A DNA stretch of 64,000 bases, from contig CBDCOD010000016.1 in assembly GCA_965219665.1 (NCBI GenBank), positions 4,697 through 68,696 of the forward strand. The letters are read 5' to 3'. Below, in pieces: positions 49,159 through 58,219 of this stretch; the stretch's first letter is position 1, and each line of letters starts with the position of its first letter. The notes beneath the pieces are model-generated. The model saw nothing but the letters and a program-made list of their open reading frames with translations, ran no database searches and was not told where the DNA came from. A program made the position numbers and the translations under genes. The stretch comes from CBDCOD01 sp965219665. GTDB lineage: Bacteria; Pseudomonadota; Gammaproteobacteria; CAKMZV01.

Positions 49159-50166
49159 TTATGTGCTTGGAATTTGAATATGGTGTAGGATGCGCTGCTC
49201 TACTTGTCTAAGCGCGACCTGCATGGCCTGCTCGAATCCAGCCACATCTGCTGAGCCATGGCTTTTTACCACAATACCGTTCAAACCTAACAATGTTGCG
49301 CCATTATAGTTGCTTGGAGACAGCCGCTTCACTAATAGGTCCAACACGCTTTGCGCCATAAACACCTGGATTTTTGCCCATAGACTATCACTGAAGGTCG
49401 TCTGCATTTCTGAGCGGATATAACGTGCTACGCCTTCACTAGCCTTCAAGGCAACATTACCTACCATGCCATCCATAACCGCAACATCAATCACACCTGA
49501 AAACAAGTCATTCCCTTCTACATACCCTACGTAATTCAAACCAGGAACTGCTTCTAATAGTGCATCTGCTTCTTTTATAACAGAACTACCTTTTATATCC
49601 TCTGACCCCACATTAACCAGCCCCACCTTAGGGTGATCATTTTGCTCAAGCACTTGTGTTAACATACTACCCATCACCGCAAACTGCAGCAACTGCTGAG
49701 CGTTCGCTTCAAGATTCGCACCCAAGTCCAAAGCATACGTTCTCCCTTTTGGGGTAGGCATGGCTGAGCAAATAACGGGCCTATCAATTCCCTCAAGTGT
49801 TCTCAGTACAAATTTAGATATAGCTACTAAAGCCCCTGTATTCCCAGCACTAATAGCCGCATCAACCGTAGAGGACTTAACTGCATCAAGTACCTGGCGC
49901 ATGGAGGAATCTTTTTTATGGCGTAAAGCCGATGATGGCAACTCACTCATGCCCACATATTCTGTGCAATGTTGGATACTCAAACGATCACATTCATCTG
50001 AACTGAGCGCCTTACAGCGACTTAATTCAGCTTCTATGAGCGCTTTGTCACCAAAAAGAACAACCTTAAAGTCCTTCTTTTTCTTCAGGCTATTTAAGAC
50101 CGCTGGCACTGTAATTTGGACTCCATGATCTCCCCCCATGGCATCCACACCAAGCACATTATGCAT
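49159..50166 (-). CDS. plsX: Phosphate acyltransferase PlsX
   Basis: Makes acyl-phosphate for phospholipid synthesis. Recognised by LGVDAMGGDHGVQITVPA at the start, SAGNTGALVA, RPVICSAMPT, ALDLGANLEA and VMDGMVGNVALKASEGVA. 335 aa, as usual. It starts 3 bp after rpmF, so the operon continues. Confidence 0.96.
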   Translation of the reverse strand: MHNVLGVDAMGGDHGVQITVPAVLNSLKKKKDFKVVLFGDKALIEAELSRCKALSSDECDRLSIQHCTEYVGMSELPSSALRHKKDSSMRQVLDAVKSSTVDAAISAGNTGALVAISKFVLRTLEGIDRPVICSAMPTPKGRTYALDLGANLEANAQQLLQFAVMGSMLTQVLEQNDHPKVGLVNVGSEDIKGSSVIKEADALLEAVPGLNYVGYVEGNDLFSGVIDVAVMDGMVGNVALKASEGVARYIRSEMQTTFSDSLWAKIQVFMAQSVLDLLVKRLSPSNYNGATLLGLNGIVVKSHGSADVAGFEQAMQVALRQVEQRILHHIQIPST

Positions 50167-50169
50167 TAT

Positions 50170-50382
50170 CTATTCGGCTTCGTCTGACTCAGTTTCATCT
50201 GATTGTGTTACTCTTGTTTCAACAACTTTTTGGCCACGATAAAAGCCATCTGCCGTTACATGATGACGTAAATGTGTTTCACCACTTGTTGAATCCACAC
50301 TCAACGCATGAGAACTCAGCGCATCATGTGATCTACGCATATCGCGCCTTGAACGTGTCTTTCTATTCTTTTGAACAGCCAT
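50170..50382 (-). CDS. rpmF: 50S ribosomal protein L32
   Basis: The start [20 protein letters not shown] is the L32 signature. It contains [14 protein letters not shown] and a slightly long acidic tail (DETESDEAE). 70 aa. The gene lies between yceD and plsX, as in other proteobacteria. Confidence 0.97.
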   Translation of the reverse strand: MAVQKNRKTRSRRDMRRSHDALSSHALSVDSTSGETHLRHHVTADGFYRGQKVVETRVTQSDETESDEAE

Positions 50383-50411
50383 CTAATTACATCTCCTTCT
50401 TATGCTTTACT

Positions 50412-50918
50412 CTAATCTGCTTGCGCAATTAACTGCGCCAAATTTTTAAAAGGTTGCACCTTCTTGGTTTCATCATATGAACCACCACCTTCACATGATG
50501 TACAAACGACTTGCTTCTCATACGGCATAATCAAAATACATTGATCCTCAACCAATTGTCTCAAATCAGCCAACTCAGGATATACAACCCAGTCACTATC
50601 TCCAGCTGAAGCAATTGCATTTTCATCAGAGAGCAACGTCACTTCTGATTCATCTCTAAGAGAGCGTGTACATTGCTGAGCGCAACATGTGCATGCCACA
50701 GTTACTTCAAACGCCACCGATAGCTGCATAACAATACACGCCTGACCTACCTGCCGCAGCGACCACTTGTACAACACATTCTCACCTTCAATTCGAGCAT
50801 TAATCTGCTCAAGCATTTGACTCAGTCTTGAAAAACTCGTCATTGAACAATAATCTTCCACCCTGCGGTAGTGACCAAGCAATTGATGCCAAGCAGGTAA
50901 TATGTCCAACATTGTCAC
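50412..50918 (-). CDS. yceD: DUF177 protein YceD
   Basis: A 168-aa cytoplasmic protein of the YceD/DUF177 family, which in enterobacteria affects 23S rRNA levels. It has two Cys pairs, in CTCCAQQCTRSL and CTSCEGGG, of the type normally seen in the family. It leads the rpmF-plsX-fab operon; TGTACA/TATAAT elements lie just upstream. Confidence 0.85.
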   Translation of the reverse strand: MTMLDILPAWHQLLGHYRRVEDYCSMTSFSRLSQMLEQINARIEGENVLYKWSLRQVGQACIVMQLSVAFEVTVACTCCAQQCTRSLRDESEVTLLSDENAIASAGDSDWVVYPELADLRQLVEDQCILIMPYEKQVVCTSCEGGGSYDETKKVQPFKNLAQLIAQAD

Positions 50919-50951
50919 AACTCAACCTTATGAAAAACAAAAAGCGCGCGC

Positions 50952-50979
50952 ATTATAGCGCATTTTCCAATACTGTACA
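50952..50979 (-). promoter_or_regulatory. Promoter of the yceD-rpmF-plsX-fab operon
   Basis: On the minus strand TGTACA (50974-50979) and TATAAT (50952-50957) with 16 bp between, about 34 bp before the yceD start. GC-rich discriminator (GCGCGCGC) follows, as in growth-rate-controlled promoters. Confidence 0.65.
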
Positions 50980-51077
50980 CACAGTGCATGCGATGATTAG
51001 AACGCACATATCCACAGATAGTAGATAACAAGAGCGCAGCCCCTGCAGCAATAACAACACGGATACTCAACATCACA

Positions 51078-51686
51078 TCAACTATTTGACTGGGCAGTTA
51101 TTTGGTTGATAATACGACAAAACAACTCCGCGGTTTTCTTACAATCATATTCAGCACTATGCGATGCATCCTTATCCCAATCAATACGCGCTCTTTGGCA
51201 TAACTGATTAAGAACAGTATGACCATACAGTGCTGCACCCAGTGTTGCAGTATCAAAGGTACTGAAATTATGAAAAGCACTACTAATTTTCTGTCGCTTA
51301 AAGCCTTCATTTAAAAAAGACAAATCAAACCAAGCGTTATGCCCCACTAATATTGCACGTGTACAGTCACTTGCTTTAACGAAGCGCTTTACACGCATAT
51401 TCATATCCTTCAAAGCCGTGCATTCAGGCTCTGCAAAGCGCAATGCAGAATACGGATCGTAGCCTAAAAAATCGCAAGCGCTCTGCTCTACCATCAAAGA
51501 CCTTTCTGGCTTGATTGCATAACTCCAGATATCCCCTAAAGCCAACATGCCATCTGCCTGCATAACTAAAGGGATAGCGCAAACCTCAATCAGCGCATGT
51601 TTTCTTGCCTCTAAACCACCTGTTTCCACATCCACCACAACAGGCAAAAATTGTCGAAAGCGATCTTTTATTTTAGTGCCAAACAT
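51078..51686 (-). CDS. rnt: Ribonuclease T
   Basis: A DEDD 3'-5' exonuclease that trims tRNA ends. Motifs are VVDVETGGLEAR, HNAWFDLSFLNEGF and the HSAEYDCKKTAELFC end, with the catalytic His and Asp. 202 aa. It overlaps the end of argA by 19 bp. Confidence 0.93.
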   Translation of the reverse strand: MFGTKIKDRFRQFLPVVVDVETGGLEARKHALIEVCAIPLVMQADGMLALGDIWSYAIKPERSLMVEQSACDFLGYDPYSALRFAEPECTALKDMNMRVKRFVKASDCTRAILVGHNAWFDLSFLNEGFKRQKISSAFHNFSTFDTATLGAALYGHTVLNQLCQRARIDWDKDASHSAEYDCKKTAELFCRIINQITAQSNS

Positions 51687-52861
51687 AATACCTTTGAGTT
51701 ACGCGCCTTACTATACGCTTCAATACGTTGCTTAGGCAAATCACGCACATCAACACTTTCAAATCCACGCTCTGCAAACCAATCCATTGACTGTGTGCTT
51801 AATGCAAATAAGTGCTGCTTACCTTGCTGTTTTGACTGTTCTATGGCATAACCTAACAACACATCACCCAGCCGTAACCCACGTGCATCTTCAGCAACAA
51901 CTAAGCAAGCCAATTCGTTACCTTGATCTCCCAAGTCAAACACAGCATAACAACCAATGAGATTACCATCCCTTTCCATAACGTGATATTCTTCTATATG
52001 TTGCTCAAAGTGCGGCTCCCCTCGCTCCACTAAAATTCCTTTTTTCTGATAGGGAAGCACCAAACCACACAGAGCACCCACATCTTCTAACTGAGCTTGA
52101 CGCAACACATCATAAGTATCCTTATGCACCAAAACACCACTACCATCTCGTGTATATAGCTCGGTTAAAACCCCGCCCTCTTGCTGACACGAGACCAAAT
52201 GTACACGCGGAACATAATTTACCAACTGCTTAGCCAGATTAAACAGAGGATAGGCTATATCTAACTGGTTAGGATGCACACTAGACCTTAACCCTTTTGG
52301 CAACTCCTCCATATCACCCAAAACAACTACTTTATCTAACGCTGCATACACAGCCAAGTTTTGCACTATGTCTGCAATTTCCAAAGCATACCCTTTGCCA
52401 TTAGGGGCATAGGCAATCGGCGGAACCCATAAAATATTATCCTGCTTGAGCGTATGAAGGCGTTCAGACTCTACTTGGCGCACTTTACCCAAGCTGTCAG
52501 CACTAACACCTGAAACGACCCCTTTAGGCTGCGCAATAAACAAAGGGCACCAGATTAGGGGCACGCGCACATGTGCATTAGCCTGTGAAAAGGCTTCCCA
52601 AGCGCTGTTGACTTGTCGAACAAAACACTCGAAACGCTCCTCAGAGAGCGACGCATTGATTATTTTATGCGCATCTTTTACGGGCATCAGCAGAAGGTGT
52701 AACCCTAAATTGCGTAAAAGTGCCATATCATGCAAAAAACTCTGCGACAATAAACTTGCTACCGCAGACTCGGGAAAAACAACTAGAACTGACTTGTTAC
52801 GATGCTTAGATATATAAGGTAAAGCTTGTCTTAAATACATCATTATTTTCATAACGCCCAT
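51668..52861 (-). CDS. argA: N-acetylglutamate synthase (ArgA)
   Basis: First step of arginine synthesis. The N-terminal amino-acid-kinase-like domain (MMYLRQALPYISKHR, SVLVVFPESAVAS) is followed by a GNAT domain with LACLVVAEDARGLRLGDVLLG as the acetyl-CoA loop. Length is 397 aa from the ATG at 52861; the ATGs at 52852, 52843 and 52840 are also possible and none has a good ribosome binding site. The start abuts the divergent HAD gene, leaving no space for a promoter between them. Confidence 0.88.
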   Translation of the reverse strand: MGVMKIMMYLRQALPYISKHRNKSVLVVFPESAVASLLSQSFLHDMALLRNLGLHLLLMPVKDAHKIINASLSEERFECFVRQVNSAWEAFSQANAHVRVPLIWCPLFIAQPKGVVSGVSADSLGKVRQVESERLHTLKQDNILWVPPIAYAPNGKGYALEIADIVQNLAVYAALDKVVVLGDMEELPKGLRSSVHPNQLDIAYPLFNLAKQLVNYVPRVHLVSCQQEGGVLTELYTRDGSGVLVHKDTYDVLRQAQLEDVGALCGLVLPYQKKGILVERGEPHFEQHIEEYHVMERDGNLIGCYAVFDLGDQGNELACLVVAEDARGLRLGDVLLGYAIEQSKQQGKQHLFALSTQSMDWFAERGFESVDVRDLPKQRIEAYSKARNSKVLCLALK

Positions 52862-52862
52862 T

Positions 52863-53735
52863 ATGCCAGAAACCACTGCTTCCGTTCTCTCTGACCAACA
52901 AAATACTATTGCTATTGTCTATGATTTTGATGGCACGCTATCCCCTCAGCCTATGCAAGAATACACTGTACTGCCTAAATTACAGGTTAATCCTGACACC
53001 TTCTGGCAAGAAATAGGAGATACTTTTAACACTGAAGGGGGCGAACTCATGCTTACTTACATGCGCCTCCTAATCAAAGCGATTGAAAAGAAAGAGGCGC
53101 ACATATCACGCCAAGACTTCACTAACATGGGGAAGAAGATTCAATATTTTGAAGGCGTTACTGAATGGTTTGAGCGCATTAACCAATTTATTGAACAGCA
53201 ATCCAAAGGCACAGTCAACATCCAGCATTACATTATTTCTGCTGGCCTATTTGAAATTATAGAAGGCTCTCATATTGCCCACCATTTTGAAAAAATCTTT
53301 GCTTCTGAATATCACTATGACCATCATGGTGTACCAACCTTTCCCAAACTGCTCATTACTGATACACACAAAACGCAATTTCTCTTTAGAATAAACAAAG
53401 GTATATTGGATTTACGCAAACCGATAAACGACCACATGCCCGAAAATAAGCGCCCCATCCCATTTGAAAACATTATCTACATTGGCGATGGTGATACAGA
53501 TGTGCCCAGCATGGCAGTTGTTAAACAGCAAGGAGGGCATTCCCTCGCTGTATATGCACCAGAACACAGAGAAAGTTATAATAAATGCAATGAATTGTTA
53601 CAAGCAAATCGTATTGATTTTTTCTCAAAGGCAGATTACTCAGAAGGAGGACAATTAGATGGCCTGATTAAACTAATCCTAAACTACGTCATGACTAAAA
53701 TAAAATTTCGCACCTTTAAAAACAACCAAAATTAA
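52863..53735 (+). CDS. HAD-family phosphatase
   Basis: A Mg-dependent phosphatase of the HAD superfamily. The nucleophile motif is VYDFDGTLSP (about residues 19-28), with Ser/Thr at IISAGLFEI and the late acidic motif IGDGDTDVPSM. The inserted cap has many His. 290 aa; substrate unknown. It starts next to argA on the other strand and is followed by hemH after 9 bp. Confidence 0.8.
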   Translation: MPETTASVLSDQQNTIAIVYDFDGTLSPQPMQEYTVLPKLQVNPDTFWQEIGDTFNTEGGELMLTYMRLLIKAIEKKEAHISRQDFTNMGKKIQYFEGVTEWFERINQFIEQQSKGTVNIQHYIISAGLFEIIEGSHIAHHFEKIFASEYHYDHHGVPTFPKLLITDTHKTQFLFRINKGILDLRKPINDHMPENKRPIPFENIIYIGDGDTDVPSMAVVKQQGGHSLAVYAPEHRESYNKCNELLQANRIDFFSKADYSEGGQLDGLIKLILNYVMTKIKFRTFKNNQN

Positions 53736-53744
53736 ACTACAGTG

Positions 53745-54776
53745 ATGCTACAAAAAAACAAATTTCCACGCGCCGCATTCCCGCAATATGGTGAACAAAA
53801 AATAGGAATTCTATTAATGAACCTTGGCACACCAGATGCACCAACTGCCCAAGCATTACGACCTTATTTGGGGCAATTTTTACACGATTGGCGAGTCATT
53901 GAGGTCAGTCGGTGGATTTGGTGTCTGATTCTGCATGGAATCGTTCTTAGAACAAGACCACAAAAAATAGCAAAAGATTACGCGCACATCTGGCTTGAAG
54001 AAGGCTCTCCTCTACTAGTTATCTCTAAACGTCAGGCACAATGTTTGCAAAAAGAACTGCAATCAAAAGGCATTGATGTAGAAGTAGCAGTTGCTATGCG
54101 CTATGGCAACCCCTCAGTTGAGAAAGCATTAGACGAATTACGCGCCAAAAATTGCCAACGTATACTCGGCTTACCGCTCTATCCACAATACTGCTGCGCC
54201 ACGACCGCCTCCAGCGCAGATGCCTTCTTTGATGAATTAAAAAAATGGCGCTGGATGCCAGAATTTCGATTTATTACCTCCTATGCCACCGATATTGGCT
54301 ATATTCAATCTTTAGCAAATAGCGTAACAGAGGCGTGGGAACAAAAAGGTAAGCATCAAAAACTCATCATATCTTTTCATGGAACACCAGAATCCTTCCG
54401 TGATCAAGGCGACCCCTACTATTACGAATGCAATGCTACCGCCCAAGCTTTAGCCAGTGCTTTAGAGTTGCAACAGGACGAATGGATAATGACTTTTCAA
54501 TCTCAGTTTGGCAATGACCCTTGGATTAAACCTTCAACTTCTGCTACTTTAGAAAAATTGGCCACAGAAGGCATCACATCTGTTGATGTCATTTGTCCTG
54601 GCTTCTCAGCAGACTGTATTGAAACACTAGAAGAAATTGAGGGCGAAAATCGTGAGATTTTTGAAGAACATGGCGGTCAATCTTTCCGCTATATTCCAGC
54701 CCTTAACGACCGCAATGACCATATACAGGCACTCGCCAACCTCTGTGCCAACCACCTTCAAGGATGGACCATCTAA
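53745..54776 (+). CDS. hemH: Ferrochelatase
   Basis: Inserts iron into protoporphyrin IX, the last haem step. Blocks are ILLMNLGTPDAP, VAVAMRYGNPS, LPLYPQYCCATTASS, LIISFHGTPESFRDQGDPY with the catalytic His, and VICPGFSADCIETLEEI. 343 aa from the ATG at 53745 (GTG at 53742 is just upstream). The stop overlaps the mog start by one base. Confidence 0.96.
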   Translation: MLQKNKFPRAAFPQYGEQKIGILLMNLGTPDAPTAQALRPYLGQFLHDWRVIEVSRWIWCLILHGIVLRTRPQKIAKDYAHIWLEEGSPLLVISKRQAQCLQKELQSKGIDVEVAVAMRYGNPSVEKALDELRAKNCQRILGLPLYPQYCCATTASSADAFFDELKKWRWMPEFRFITSYATDIGYIQSLANSVTEAWEQKGKHQKLIISFHGTPESFRDQGDPYYYECNATAQALASALELQQDEWIMTFQSQFGNDPWIKPSTSATLEKLATEGITSVDVICPGFSADCIETLEEIEGENREIFEEHGGQSFRYIPALNDRNDHIQALANLCANHLQGWTI

Positions 54777-55312
54777 TGGCATCTGACAAGCCATTTATTG
54801 TCGGATTACTCACCATATCTGACAGAGCCAGTCAAGGCATCTATGAAGACAAGGGCGGTCCAGCCATGCGCCACTGGTTAGAGCAGGCTTGTGCTACCCC
54901 ATTTGAAACGCATCATATTACCATTGCTGACGAGCAGCCTGACATTGAGCAACAATTGATAGCGCTTAGCCAGTTGGGATGTGATCTCATCTTAACCACT
55001 GGTGGCACTGGACCTGCACCCCGCGACATCACCCCAGAAGCAACCGAAGCAGTCTGCAATAAAATATTGCCAGGCTTTGGAGAACTCATGCGTCATGTCT
55101 CATTACAGCATGTTCCCACAGCCATTCTCTCTCGTCAGACAGCAGGGATTCTAAATCAGTCACTTATCATAAATCTGCCTGGAAAGCCCCAAGCTATTGC
55201 GGAATGCTTAGATGCCGTTTTTGCTGCAGTACCCTATTGTATTGACCTTATCGGAGGGGCGTACATTGAAACAAACCCTGATACCATCCAAGCCTTCCGT
55301 CCCAAAGCATAA
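54776..55312 (+). CDS. mog: Molybdopterin adenylyltransferase
   Basis: Activates molybdopterin for metal insertion. The MoCF_BD motif TTGGTGPAPRDITPEAT is present, preceded by LTISDRASQGIYEDKGGP, and followed by LINLPGKPQAIAECL. 178 aa. Start ATG at 54776 is within TAATG of hemH, so coupled translation is likely. Confidence 0.93.
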   Translation: MASDKPFIVGLLTISDRASQGIYEDKGGPAMRHWLEQACATPFETHHITIADEQPDIEQQLIALSQLGCDLILTTGGTGPAPRDITPEATEAVCNKILPGFGELMRHVSLQHVPTAILSRQTAGILNQSLIINLPGKPQAIAECLDAVFAAVPYCIDLIGGAYIETNPDTIQAFRPKA

Positions 55313-55485
55313 TGCTACAAGCTACCCATTCATGGTCTAAACTGATATGATAAAATAGCGCAGTGCGACACTCTGTAGAAAACACCTAAAATAATATGCT
55401 GCACTTATGAGCACATTGTGCAAAAAAATAGATTAGAGCAACTCACTGTGAACCAGTCCTCCCACCAATTCTCCAAAAAAATATT

Positions 55486-55770
55486 GTGCGTATAACTTTT
55501 CGGCAATTAGTTATTTTTAGCCAAGTTGCAGAAACCTTAAATTACACTAAGGCCGCTGAAATATTGTGCTTAACCCAGCCTGCTGTGTCCATGCAAGTGC
55601 GTCAGTTAGAAGATCAGGTTGGCATTACCCTGTTAGATTACAGCGGAAAGCAAATCATACTTACCGAGGCGGGTGAGTTATTTCTGCAATATACACACAC
55701 TATTTTGAACACAGTGGATGAGGCAAGAATTGCCTTAAAAGCCCTTAAAAACACAAAACATAAAAAATAA
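55486..55770 (+). CDS. Truncated LysR-family regulator (DNA-binding domain only)
   Basis: The 94-aa frame holds only the winged HTH and linker helix of a LysR regulator: TFRQLVIFSQVAETLNYTKA, LTQPAVSMQVRQLEDQVG and LTEAGELFLQYTHTI. It resembles CbbR-type members. The effector-binding domain (about 200 aa) is missing; the frame ends in KALKNTKHKK and a clean TAA, with no further LysR sequence before the yfhL gene 8 bp on. Start GTG at 55486 has no Shine-Dalgarno. It may be a remnant or a stand-alone DNA-binding protein. Confidence 0.75.
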   Translation: MRITFRQLVIFSQVAETLNYTKAAEILCLTQPAVSMQVRQLEDQVGITLLDYSGKQIILTEAGELFLQYTHTILNTVDEARIALKALKNTKHKK

Positions 55771-55777
55771 AACCTGA

Positions 55778-56029
55778 CTATTCACTCAGCAAAGCAATTA
55801 ATTTGTTTTGCAATTGTTCTGTTGTTTCTATACAGTCAGGGTCAGGTATGACGCACCGCGCGATTGGACATACTTTCTGGCATTGCGGTTCATCATAATA
55901 TCCTACACATTCAGTGCACCTATCTATGACAATCTCATAAATAGCCTCTCCCATTACAATCGCTTCATTAGGGCATTCTGGCTCACACATATCACAATTA
56001 ACACACGCCTCAGTAATTTTTAATGCCAT
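55778..56029 (-). CDS. yfhL: YfhL-type 4Fe-4S ferredoxin
   Basis: A small ferredoxin with two clusters. Cys patterns are CVNCDMCEPECP and CTECVGYYDEPQCQKVCP, including the long spacing in the second that is typical of YfhL/Alvin ferredoxins. 83 aa from the ATG at 56029, which overlaps the stop of the upstream gene (TGATG). Confidence 0.92.
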   Translation of the reverse strand: MALKITEACVNCDMCEPECPNEAIVMGEAIYEIVIDRCTECVGYYDEPQCQKVCPIARCVIPDPDCIETTEQLQNKLIALLSE

Positions 56030-57276
56030 CAATTGACCTCTCCGGCATTAAAAAGCTGTAAAAATGGTGATGATGACTCCTCATCCTGAACAGAAGCGTC
56101 TTCTTCATTGGCAGACTCTTCTGTTTCATTTATCTCATTGGTGTTTTCTGAATCATCTATATCGGAGACTTGAGTTTTTATCGTTGAGTCCGCATTACCA
56201 GCAGTAGCCTGATCCTCTTCTGTTGCTGAAGCAGTGCTATCGCCAAGCTGCTCATTAGCAGGTGTACTGGATATAGGCTCTTCCTCATCAGTTGATGCAT
56301 CTACTGCATTTTCTGATGCTAATTCTACAGGAGCACTTACTCCTACTGTAGCATTAAAAACAGCACGATTGCCCTGATTATCTGATACTTCAACACGCAC
56401 CTCGCCAATATCGCCCACACTAAACGTATGCGCAGAATGTACACGCCATCTGGCACCTCCAATTCTGAAAGCTCGTTTACTGATTAATTGATCATTTAAA
56501 TACCACTTATGCGATACCACATTCTGTGCATAGCGCACAACATTTGTATAGAAATAAATAGTTTGTGTGGTTGTAATAATCTCTACTGCCTCACCAGGTT
56601 CTCGATTTTCTACCACATAGGTGAAACGCACATTTTTTAAATGCTTATTGAGATCAACTGATTCTGGCTCAACGAGATCCGCACTCTCTGTTTCTACTTC
56701 TATTGCAGCTTTTTCGACCCCTGATACTACTGGCTCAAGCAGCTTTTGCTGGGAACCTATATCCTCCTGAACTAATTGCTCCTTCTGTCTTTGAGCAAAT
56801 ACAGACTCCATCACGCCTGGCTGTGACACTCCGCGTTGTTCAGGGGGGCGAACATCTTCAACATAAAGAATACGGTTGGAAACAATACCGTCGGAGTCAT
56901 TGTTCAACTCATCCGACGGTCCTGCTGCCGTAGTATTTGTAGTAGCGATTTCACTCACCTCAGGTGTTATTTGACCAGCTACTAAATCTCTAATATTCCC
57001 CTTAGAATTAAAGAATACTACTGATACTACACCAATTAAAATAACCATGATGCCTAAAGAGAACAATGCCCACGCCTTGTAGTTAGGCCCCCCTAATCCT
57101 GCTGAGCGACGACCTGCCTGCCAACCATGAAGCCACATAGACTTTAGTTGAGGATCAAAAAGATAATTTTGTGGGCAATACGACACGTTCATGCCTGCAT
57201 TACCTTTGGAGTACCCCTCAGCGTAGACTTGCTCTAAATCAAATAACTGGTTAGAATCAAATGGATATTTACTCAT
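56029..57276 (-). CDS. Membrane protein with Rmf-like N-terminus and DUF2914 domain
   Basis: A 415-aa protein in three parts. Residues 12-58 (DLEQVYAEGYSKGNAG, CPQN, MWLHGWQAGRRSAG) follow the pattern of ribosome modulation factor (GYxAGxxG, CPY, WLxGWxxA). A membrane helix lies at 67-89. A Glu/Thr-rich linker leads to a DUF2914 domain at about 216-313 (FTYVVENREP, VSHKWYLNDQ, GARWRVHSAHTF). The C-terminal 100 residues are acidic and low complexity. It lies between ftsX and yfhL, where rpoH would often be. The Rmf similarity is by pattern only. Confidence 0.7.
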   Translation of the reverse strand: MSKYPFDSNQLFDLEQVYAEGYSKGNAGMNVSYCPQNYLFDPQLKSMWLHGWQAGRRSAGLGGPNYKAWALFSLGIMVILIGVVSVVFFNSKGNIRDLVAGQITPEVSEIATTNTTAAGPSDELNNDSDGIVSNRILYVEDVRPPEQRGVSQPGVMESVFAQRQKEQLVQEDIGSQQKLLEPVVSGVEKAAIEVETESADLVEPESVDLNKHLKNVRFTYVVENREPGEAVEIITTTQTIYFYTNVVRYAQNVVSHKWYLNDQLISKRAFRIGGARWRVHSAHTFSVGDIGEVRVEVSDNQGNRAVFNATVGVSAPVELASENAVDASTDEEEPISSTPANEQLGDSTASATEEDQATAGNADSTIKTQVSDIDDSENTNEINETEESANEEDASVQDEESSSPFLQLFNAGEVN

Positions 57277-57321
57277 AAAAAAACTGTCTTAGACTATTGC
57301 TGTAAGCGCATTTTACAATAC

Positions 57322-58215
57322 TTACCGCATTTCCTTGCGAACTTTACGCACACATAAGACAGCGCTACCAAATCCACAACCCGTACTTATGTATAAACAA
57401 TACATAATCAGTGGAAGTGAGTGATGCAAGTATAGCTTGCTACCTATAGACTCTACTAAGATTTGATTGACACCTGAGACGACCGCCGAACACAGCAGCA
57501 CACCTAAACCAGACCCTATCAGACCCAGCATAGCATTCCAAACCAAAAATGGCATGTAAACCTTCAACACAGAAGCTCCCAGTAATGTTTTAATCCGAAT
57601 TTCTAATGCTCGCTTAGTAATATTCTGATTTAAGGAGTAACTCAATAACAGCCAAACTGATGCCAGAAAAAATATACTAACAAAAAGGGTAAGGCGTTCC
57701 CCAGTCTGTAATAATTGTTGCAGATGCGCCACCCATGGTTCATTGATATCTACATCAAATACCCATTCTAAGTCTAATAATGGACCATACAATAACTGCA
57801 GACTCTCCAAATCTGCCTGTGGATTCGGTGTCAAAATAATAATATCATGCAGCGGGTTATAGCCCAGCAACTCAATGACATCGCGCACATTACGTGTGCC
57901 ATATTTTTTTGCCAACCCCTCTACGGCATCATTGCGGGTAATAACACGCACGGAGTCTGCATCAATATATTCATTCGGTGCAACCAAGCGCTTCACATTT
58001 TCAAGCACATCATCCTGTTCTTCCCGTGTTGTACTATCTAAGAAAACAGTTATTTCCATTTGTGAAACTTGAGTGCCAATCCATTGCTGAACACTAAGCA
58101 TAGCCGTAATACTGAGCATAGGAACACTTACAGTAATTGCAATAATAGCAATAACCAATAAGGTCTGATGCACATTGGTTTTTAGGTGGCGAAGAAATTC
58201 TTGCAATAAAAACAT
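57322..58215 (-). CDS. ftsX: Cell division protein FtsX
   Basis: Permease half of the FtsEX complex that controls septal peptidoglycan hydrolases. Four membrane segments: LLVIAIIAITVSVPMLS near the N-terminus, then LFVSIFFLASVWLLLSYSL, FLVWNAMLGLIGSGLGVLL and LIMYCLYISTGCGFGSAVL. The periplasmic loop has the usual KYGTRNVRDVIELLG region. 297 aa, 4 bp after ftsE. Confidence 0.92.
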   Translation of the reverse strand: MFLLQEFLRHLKTNVHQTLLVIAIIAITVSVPMLSITAMLSVQQWIGTQVSQMEITVFLDSTTREEQDDVLENVKRLVAPNEYIDADSVRVITRNDAVEGLAKKYGTRNVRDVIELLGYNPLHDIIILTPNPQADLESLQLLYGPLLDLEWVFDVDINEPWVAHLQQLLQTGERLTLFVSIFFLASVWLLLSYSLNQNITKRALEIRIKTLLGASVLKVYMPFLVWNAMLGLIGSGLGVLLCSAVVSGVNQILVESIGSKLYLHHSLPLIMYCLYISTGCGFGSAVLCVRKVRKEMR

Positions 58216-58219
58216 GGCG

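Noticed and set aside
55313..55485. Possible tRNA or small RNA between mog and the LysR stub
   Set aside because: I could not fold a cloverleaf or find a GGTTCGA-type T-arm; nothing supports an RNA gene.
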